Assembly (NCBI GenBank): GCA_023416895.1
Contig: JAEZGQ010000225.1
Span: 1-9,207, forward strand
From: Bacillota bacterium
Lineage (GTDB): Bacteria > Bacillota > Clostridia > Christensenellales > CAG-138
DNA: 9,207 nucleotides
Direction: 5' to 3'
The position numbers and the translations under genes were made by a program. Shown in pieces: positions 5,057-9,207 of this stretch. The notes beneath the pieces are model-generated. The model was not told where the DNA came from and made no database searches. It worked only from the letters and a program-made list of their open reading frames with translations. Position 1 is the first letter of the stretch; each line of letters begins with the position of its first letter.

Positions 5057-6703
5057 ATGCTGCTTCATAACGGCAGTTACGTTTGCCCAAACTGCTTCGA
5101 GAAGTTTTCACAGAATCAGCCCGCATGCCCCTCCTGCGGTTACACAGGAAACGAAGGGGGGCTTGTTCCCGATGCGCTTCCCGCCGGCACCATCCTCTAC
5201 GGCAAATACATTGTAGGGCGCGTGCTCGGCAAGGGCGGTTTTGGCGTCACCTATTTGAGCTACAACCTCACGGAATGCCAAAAAGTTGCCGTCAAAGAGT
5301 ATTTTCCGGATACGCTTGCGTATCGAAGTACCGGCGAAACCGTTGTTTCCACCTACCCCGGCGAGCGCGAAAGCGCCTACCGCATGGGCGCCGAAAAGTT
5401 TTACGAGGAAGCAAAAACCGTTTCGCGCTTCAGCGGCCACCCCAACATCGTACAGGTTACAGAATTTTTCTACGAAAACAACACCGCTTATTTCGCCATG
5501 GAGTATGTAAAGGGCAGCGACTTGAAGGCCTACATCGATGCGCACGGCAGGCTTTCGGAGCAGCAAACGCTGCAATTTCTGCTTCCCGCTATGGATGCGC
5601 TTACCGCGGTACACGCCGTTGGCGTGCTGCACCGCGATGTTTCGCCCGACAACATCTTTTTGTGCGAAAACGGTGCTGTTAAGCTTCTCGACTTCGGCTC
5701 GGCGCGGCAGGTACTGGGTGAGCAGTCAAAAAGCCTTTCTGTCGTTTTAAAGCACGGCTTTGCGCCCATTGAGCAGTATCAAACGCGCGGCAAGCAAGGA
5801 CCGTGGACGGATGTTTACGCGCTTGGCGCAACCATGTACTACTGCCTCACGGGGAACATTCCAGAACCTGCGATGGATCGCATTGAGGAGGATGGGCTTA
5901 CCCCGCCCTCCGGCCTTGGCATTGTGCTTTCCCCAAGGTTCGAGGCAGCCCTCCTGCGCGCGCTCAGCGTAAAGGCAGCGGCCCGCTTCCAAACGGTAAC
6001 GGAGCTTCGAAACGCGCTCTCGCCCGTAGGCTTCCCTCCGACCGAAAAAATGGATGAAGCCCGTTTAAAAACCAAGCACATGCCGCAAAAGGAAGAAAAA
6101 GCGTCCGCAAACGAGCGGGTTCGCCCATCAAAAACCCCGCGGCGCAAAAAGCGCGGTGTGGCCATATGGCTTTCGGTTTTGGTGGTGGCGCTGTTTGCGG
6201 TTTGGCTTGCACTTGGCTCGGATTTTCTTCCGACGGGCGCAGCGCAAAACCCCAAGCCTTCCATTACCCACAAAGGTGACGACGACGTTTCCGGTGTAGA
6301 AACGCCCGAACCATCGCCCGAGCCGGAGGATACTCTAGCTCCTACTCCCACGCCTACCGCCACGCCGCAAAGCACGCCGACGCTTGCCCCTACACCCACG
6401 CCTGTTTGGAGCGCATATACCGGCCCTTCCTTTTTGAGTGTTTCTACCACCTCAATCATGCTTTCTCTGAACCAAAGCATTGTGGTGGAAGTGGAAGCGA
6501 TTTATGAGCCGCCCGAATACACCTTTGCTACAAGGCATGATCCCGCCTATGCCAAGCTTGAGCATGTTGTGGGCACGGATGGCCTTGCAACGGGCATCCG
6601 CATCACGGCGCTTCAATCGGGCACGTTCGTGATCCACGCGAGCATCGATCAAAACGGAACGCCAGTAATTAGCCGCGACATAGAAGTTACTATAACGCCG
6701 TAA
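5057..6703 (+). CDS. receptor-like Ser/Thr kinase with zinc ribbon and extracellular beta domain (paralog 1)
   Basis: This 548-residue membrane kinase should phosphorylate Ser/Thr on unknown cytoplasmic targets in response to something outside the membrane. An N-terminal zinc ribbon has C10, C13, C24 and C27. The kinase domain (about 50-322) shows the Gly loop G58-K-G-G-F-G63, ATP Lys80, helix-C Glu118, catalytic H192-R-D194, Asn199 and D212-F-G. The usual Lys after HRD is Ser196, and the P+1 loop reads GFAPIEQY; both are traits I know from a bacterial kinase subfamily. A basic patch (RRKKR, 362-366) precedes one membrane helix (about 368-387). A Pro/Thr stalk (416-449) leads to a C-terminal Ig-like beta domain (451-548, opening SVSTTSIMLSLNQS) reminiscent of BIG2. 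AAAGGA 5 bases before the ATG supports the start. It has its own promoter and terminator. No PASTA repeats, so it is not the housekeeping PrkC/Stk1 type. Confidence 0.92.
   Translation: MLLHNGSYVCPNCFEKFSQNQPACPSCGYTGNEGGLVPDALPAGTILYGKYIVGRVLGKGGFGVTYLSYNLTECQKVAVKEYFPDTLAYRSTGETVVSTYPGERESAYRMGAEKFYEEAKTVSRFSGHPNIVQVTEFFYENNTAYFAMEYVKGSDLKAYIDAHGRLSEQQTLQFLLPAMDALTAVHAVGVLHRDVSPDNIFLCENGAVKLLDFGSARQVLGEQSKSLSVVLKHGFAPIEQYQTRGKQGPWTDVYALGATMYYCLTGNIPEPAMDRIEEDGLTPPSGLGIVLSPRFEAALLRALSVKAAARFQTVTELRNALSPVGFPPTEKMDEARLKTKHMPQKEEKASANERVRPSKTPRRKKRGVAIWLSVLVVALFAVWLALGSDFLPTGAAQNPKPSITHKGDDDVSGVETPEPSPEPEDTLAPTPTPTATPQSTPTLAPTPTPVWSAYTGPSFLSVSTTSIMLSLNQSIVVEVEAIYEPPEYTFATRHDPAYAKLEHVVGTDGLATGIRITALQSGTFVIHASIDQNGTPVISRDIEVTITP
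6302..6403 (+). repeat. Pro/Thr-rich stalk coding region of kinase 1
   Basis: Codons 416-449 of kinase 1 are low-complexity, dominated by Pro, Thr and Ala with TPTPT and APTPTP runs. The location after the membrane helix fits a stiff stalk crossing the cell wall. Confidence 0.75.
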
Positions 6704-6741
6704 GTACGGCATATCAAAAGGTTTCGATACTTCGTCTTATC

Positions 6742-6786
6742 GCGCCGACGATGCAGCATTTGCAGAGTTTCGGCGCTTTTGCTTTT
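6742..6786 (+). terminator. intrinsic terminator after kinase 1
   Basis: GCGCCGA (6742-6748) pairs with TCGGCGC (6770-6776). Inside its 21-base loop a second small stem, TGCA (6752-6755) with TGCA (6761-6764), can form. TTTTGCTTTT follows. It lies 38 bases after the stop, so kinases 1 and 2 are probably separate transcription units. Confidence 0.72.
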
Positions 6787-6885
6787 CTCTTCCCGCCAAA
6801 AAGCCCAAACTTACTCCCGCATCTATAAATTAGGACACATTGATTTAAATTTTTAACATAAAAATATTTCAGACCAGACCTGCAC

Positions 6886-6922
6886 CGCTTGCATACACAC
6901 ATTCACATTGTTAAAATAGATA
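6886..6922 (+). promoter_or_regulatory. promoter of the second receptor kinase
   Basis: TTGCAT (6889-6894), 17-bp spacer and TAAAAT (6912-6917) with an upstream TG plus one base. The blocks CGCTTGCAT (6886-6894) and TTGTTAAAATAGATA (6908-6922) match those before kinase 1 with the same 13-base gap. AT-rich DNA with a perfect ATTTTTA-ACA-TAAAAAT palindrome (6849-6865) lies upstream and could act as an UP element or operator. Confidence 0.7.
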
Positions 6923-6997
6923 CAGTCTGGTTATGATTTCCATTCTTATAAACGAAGTTTTTGTTTTGCGTATCAATTTTTTGAAAAGAGGCGCCTT

Positions 6998-9007
6998 ATG
7001 CTGTTCCATCAAGGAAAGTACGTTTGCCCGAACTGTTTTGAAACCTTTGGAAACGATTTGGCTGCTTGCCCCATCTGCGGCTACGCAGGACAGGACATGG
7101 GGCTTGTGCCAGTGGCGTTGCCCATCGGCACCATTCTCAATGGCAAATACATGGTAGGGCATGTGCTCGGCAAGGGCGGCTTCGGCATTACCTATTTGGG
7201 GTACGACCTTACCGCATGTCAAAAAGTAGCCATCAAAGAGTATCTGCCAGACGTGCTTTCCTACCGCAGCACCGGCAATACCTTTGTTTCCTCCTTCGGC
7301 GGAGACAAGGAAAGCGCCTATCGCATGGGTGCCGAAAAGTTTTACGAGGAAGCGAAAACCGTTTCCCGCTTCAGCGGGCATCCGAACATCGTGCATGTTT
7401 CAGAATTCTTCTACGAAAACAACACCGCCTATTTCTCCATGGAATATGTGCAGGGAAGCGACTTAAAAGCCTATGTAGAAACGCATGGCGGCAGCCTTTC
7501 GGAGCACGACACGCTGCGCTTTTTGCTTCCGGTGATGGATGCGCTCATCGTGGTGCACGGCGCCGGCGTGCTGCATCGCGACGTTTCGCCTGACAACATT
7601 TTTTTAAGCGAAAGCGGCACAACAAAGCTTCTCGACTTCGGTTCCGCGCGGCAGGTGCTCGGCGAACAGTCCAAAAGCCTTTCTGTCGTTTTGAAGCACG
7701 GTTTCGCGCCCATTGAGCAATACCAAACGCGCGGCAAACAAGGGCCATGGACAGACGTTTACGCGCTCGGCGCAACCATGTACTATTGTCTTACCGGCCA
7801 CATCCCCGAACCGGCCATGGACCGCATCGAGGAGGACGCGCTTTTGTGGCCCTCGCGCCTTGGCGCAAACGTAACACCGCGTTTTGAGGCGGCGCTCATA
7901 AAAGCGCTTGCCGTAAAAGCCGCCGACCGTTTTCAGACGGTAGCGGAGCTTAAGCAAGCGCTGCCGCTGGAGCGTTTTTATGCCCCGCAAAGCGCTTCTC
8001 ACACAGAAAAGGAAGAACCGCTAAAGAAGGACGCACCGCCTGCAGCACCTTCCCTTGCGAAAGATGAGGCAAAACCCGCAACGGAGGGAACCGCAGGAGA
8101 ATCAGAAAGCCACCTCGAGCAGCAACCCGACCATGCGCAAAAACCACCCGTACATAAAAAGAAAAGACACGCCGGCTTGATGAGCGCCGCCGCACTTGCT
8201 GTGCTATTGCTAATCAGCTTTGCCGCATGGCGCGCAATGGACGGCCGCTTTGCTTTTGAGGAAAACGGTGCTTCCGCCAGCGCACAGGCCCAAAGCGGCG
8301 CGCAGGGCGCCGAAGCAGGGAGCGCAAGCACACAAAAAACGCCTCAAGCCACGGCTTCTCCCGCGGTACAATCAACTTCCACCCCCTCCCCTACGGTATC
8401 GCCTACACCTGTAGGGCAGGCAGCCACCTCCTCCGCCACAACAGCGCCCACAGCAGCGCCCACGGCTGCGCCGAGGCCTTCCGCATCACCGACAGCTAGG
8501 CCTACCCCCACTCCGCAACCTACCATAACGGCGACAGCAGAACCTGATGATACGCAGCCCGGTGCTACACCAAAGCCCGCGGCCACACCGACCGCAAAGC
8601 CCACCGCCACACCGAAGCCTGCCACACCAAAACCCACCGCGACGGCGAGGCCCACGCCCGTACCCACGGTGGATACTTCCTGCAGCATATCCACGACTTC
8701 TGTTAGTGTCGGTGTGGGTGAAAGCGCCACTATTTACTTGACATTGCCTACCAGCGGTGGCTTTTCCTACAGCGGCTATACAGGCTGCTCCTCGCAGACC
8801 ATCAAAAACGGCGACTCCGTTTCCATTACCCTGACAGGCAAAACCCCAGGTAGCTACAGTTTGGCGCTCAAAATCCTTGATATGTACCAACGTACGGTTT
8901 TAAGCGAAACGATCAGCATTACAGTAACGGGAACCGTGGAGCCTACCGTTGAACCTACCGCCGAGCCCACTACCGAGCCTACGACTGAGCCTACGACTCA
9001 GCCGTAG
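6998..9007 (+). CDS. receptor-like Ser/Thr kinase with zinc ribbon and extracellular beta domain (paralog 2)
   Basis: This 669-residue paralog of the preceding kinase has the same order of parts. The zinc ribbon is C10/C13/C24/C27; the kinase domain (about 50-323) has G58-K-G-G-F-G63, Lys80, Glu118, H193-R-D195, Ser197 in place of Lys, and D213-F-G. A block from LLDFGSAR to YYCLTG is identical in both proteins although the DNA differs at many third codon positions. A charged cytoplasmic linker (about 330-391) ends in KKKR before the membrane helix (393-412). The stalk is much longer (445-558, Pro/Thr/Ala). The Ig-like domain (559-646, opening SISTTSVSVGVGES) has two cysteines, C562 and C597, that could pair outside the cell, and the protein ends in EPT repeats. 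AGAGG 6 bases before the ATG supports the start. The ligand and targets are unknown; the kinase call is firm. Confidence 0.92.
   Translation: MLFHQGKYVCPNCFETFGNDLAACPICGYAGQDMGLVPVALPIGTILNGKYMVGHVLGKGGFGITYLGYDLTACQKVAIKEYLPDVLSYRSTGNTFVSSFGGDKESAYRMGAEKFYEEAKTVSRFSGHPNIVHVSEFFYENNTAYFSMEYVQGSDLKAYVETHGGSLSEHDTLRFLLPVMDALIVVHGAGVLHRDVSPDNIFLSESGTTKLLDFGSARQVLGEQSKSLSVVLKHGFAPIEQYQTRGKQGPWTDVYALGATMYYCLTGHIPEPAMDRIEEDALLWPSRLGANVTPRFEAALIKALAVKAADRFQTVAELKQALPLERFYAPQSASHTEKEEPLKKDAPPAAPSLAKDEAKPATEGTAGESESHLEQQPDHAQKPPVHKKKRHAGLMSAAALAVLLLISFAAWRAMDGRFAFEENGASASAQAQSGAQGAEAGSASTQKTPQATASPAVQSTSTPSPTVSPTPVGQAATSSATTAPTAAPTAAPRPSASPTARPTPTPQPTITATAEPDDTQPGATPKPAATPTAKPTATPKPATPKPTATARPTPVPTVDTSCSISTTSVSVGVGESATIYLTLPTSGGFSYSGYTGCSSQTIKNGDSVSITLTGKTPGSYSLALKILDMYQRTVLSETISITVTGTVEPTVEPTAEPTTEPTTEPTTQP
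8330..8671 (+). repeat. long Pro/Thr/Ala stalk coding region of kinase 2
   Basis: Codons 445-558 form a low-complexity run with loosely repeated units such as PTAAPTAAP and KPTATPKPA. It is over three times the stalk length of kinase 1, and the imperfect DNA repeats suggest growth by slippage or unequal recombination. Confidence 0.8.
8936..9004 (+). repeat. 12-bp tandem repeats at the kinase 2 C-terminus
   Basis: Codons 647-669 read as VEPT, VEPT, AEPT, TEPT, TEPT and a final TQP, a 12-base unit of the form nnnGAnCCnACn repeated more than five times. The adjacent units ACTGAGCCTACG and its neighbours are nearly identical, so copy number may vary between strains. Confidence 0.85.
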
Positions 9008-9091
9008 GGGTAGACGGAGCATGCCAGTCGCAGCATTCAAAAAATAAGTAATGTCGCCTAAAAATTTTTTTGTATATTTTACCCTCGCGCA

Positions 9092-9120
9092 TTGACCCTT
9101 CCTGCGCCGTGCTGTACAAT
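9092..9120 (+). promoter_or_regulatory. promoter for a gene beyond the right edge
   Basis: TTGACC (9092-9097) and TACAAT (9115-9120) are spaced by exactly 17 bp, a good sigma-A promoter, preceded by AT-rich DNA (9061-9079). It points out of the window. It lacks the CGCTTGCAT block of the two kinase promoters. Confidence 0.62.
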
Positions 9121-9126
9121 AATGTA

Positions 9127-9207
9127 GAGTTACGGCGCTTTTCTTTTTATAAAAACGTATCTTTTCCGCCCAAACGGCGGTTTGCAAAACACCAAGAAAA
9201 GGAACAA
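9127..9207 (+). other. leader and ribosome binding site of an off-window gene
   Basis: After the promoter comes a leader with a small hairpin, CCGCC (9166-9170), loop CAAAC, GGCGG (9176-9180). AAAAGGA (9197-9203) near the last base is a Shine-Dalgarno, so a start codon is expected within a few bases after 9207. No clear terminator for kinase 2 was found in 9008-9090. Confidence 0.5.

Noticed and set aside
5839..6480. Long antisense frame within kinase 1, and similar ones within kinase 2
   Set aside because: Gly/Val/Ala-rich translations are the mirror of Pro/Thr codon repeats and kinase codon bias; no start signals.
8330..8671. CRISPR-like or mobile repeat array in the kinase 2 stalk
   Set aside because: Repeats are imperfect, in frame and encode Pro/Thr/Ala; there are no uniform spacers, inverted termini or transposase.

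Overview
The window looks like a stretch of chromosome from an endospore-forming, anaerobe-like Firmicute (Clostridia/Christensenellales-like; the exact lineage cannot be fixed from sequence alone). The pointers are a full-length Spo0A, a SipL-type DUF3794/LysM spore-coat protein, strong AGGAGG-type ribosome binding sites, Firmicute-style extended -10 promoters, and moderately high GC in genes with AT-rich intergenic DNA.

Left part (1-1976). A minus-strand gene starts at position 30 and leaves the window. Opposite it is a 61-residue, two-helix membrane protein (152-337). A bidirectional terminator (495-523) separates this from two minus-strand genes: a GNAT acetyltransferase (1113-1625, GTG start) and, downstream of it, a non-heme ferritin (541-1020). 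Each has its own plausible promoter. The 351-base gap before spo0A holds the GNAT promoter, two inverted repeats and a pair of Spo0A-box-like sites.

Middle (1977-4814). spo0A is followed by a 552-base non-coding region rich in structure: hairpins, a perfect 7-base Spo0A box, a perfect 11-bp inverted repeat, a cluster of DnaA boxes, paired ATGCAT-type palindromes and a candidate sigma-E promoter. Next comes the sipL-like gene with a strong 15-bp-stem terminator. The two genes fit one program: Spo0A commits the cell to sporulation, and SipL, expected under mother-cell sigma-E, helps anchor the coat on the forespore.

Right part (4815-9207). Two paralogous receptor-like Ser/Thr kinases lie in tandem. 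Each has an N-terminal four-cysteine zinc ribbon, a kinase domain, one membrane helix, a Pro/Thr-rich stalk and an extracellular Ig-like beta domain. Their cytoplasmic halves are nearly superimposable; stalks and ectodomains have diverged. Their promoters share an unusual matched signature. The window ends with another promoter and a ribosome binding site, so a further gene, perhaps another member of the set, begins just outside. This kinase array is the best candidate for a poorly described system here.
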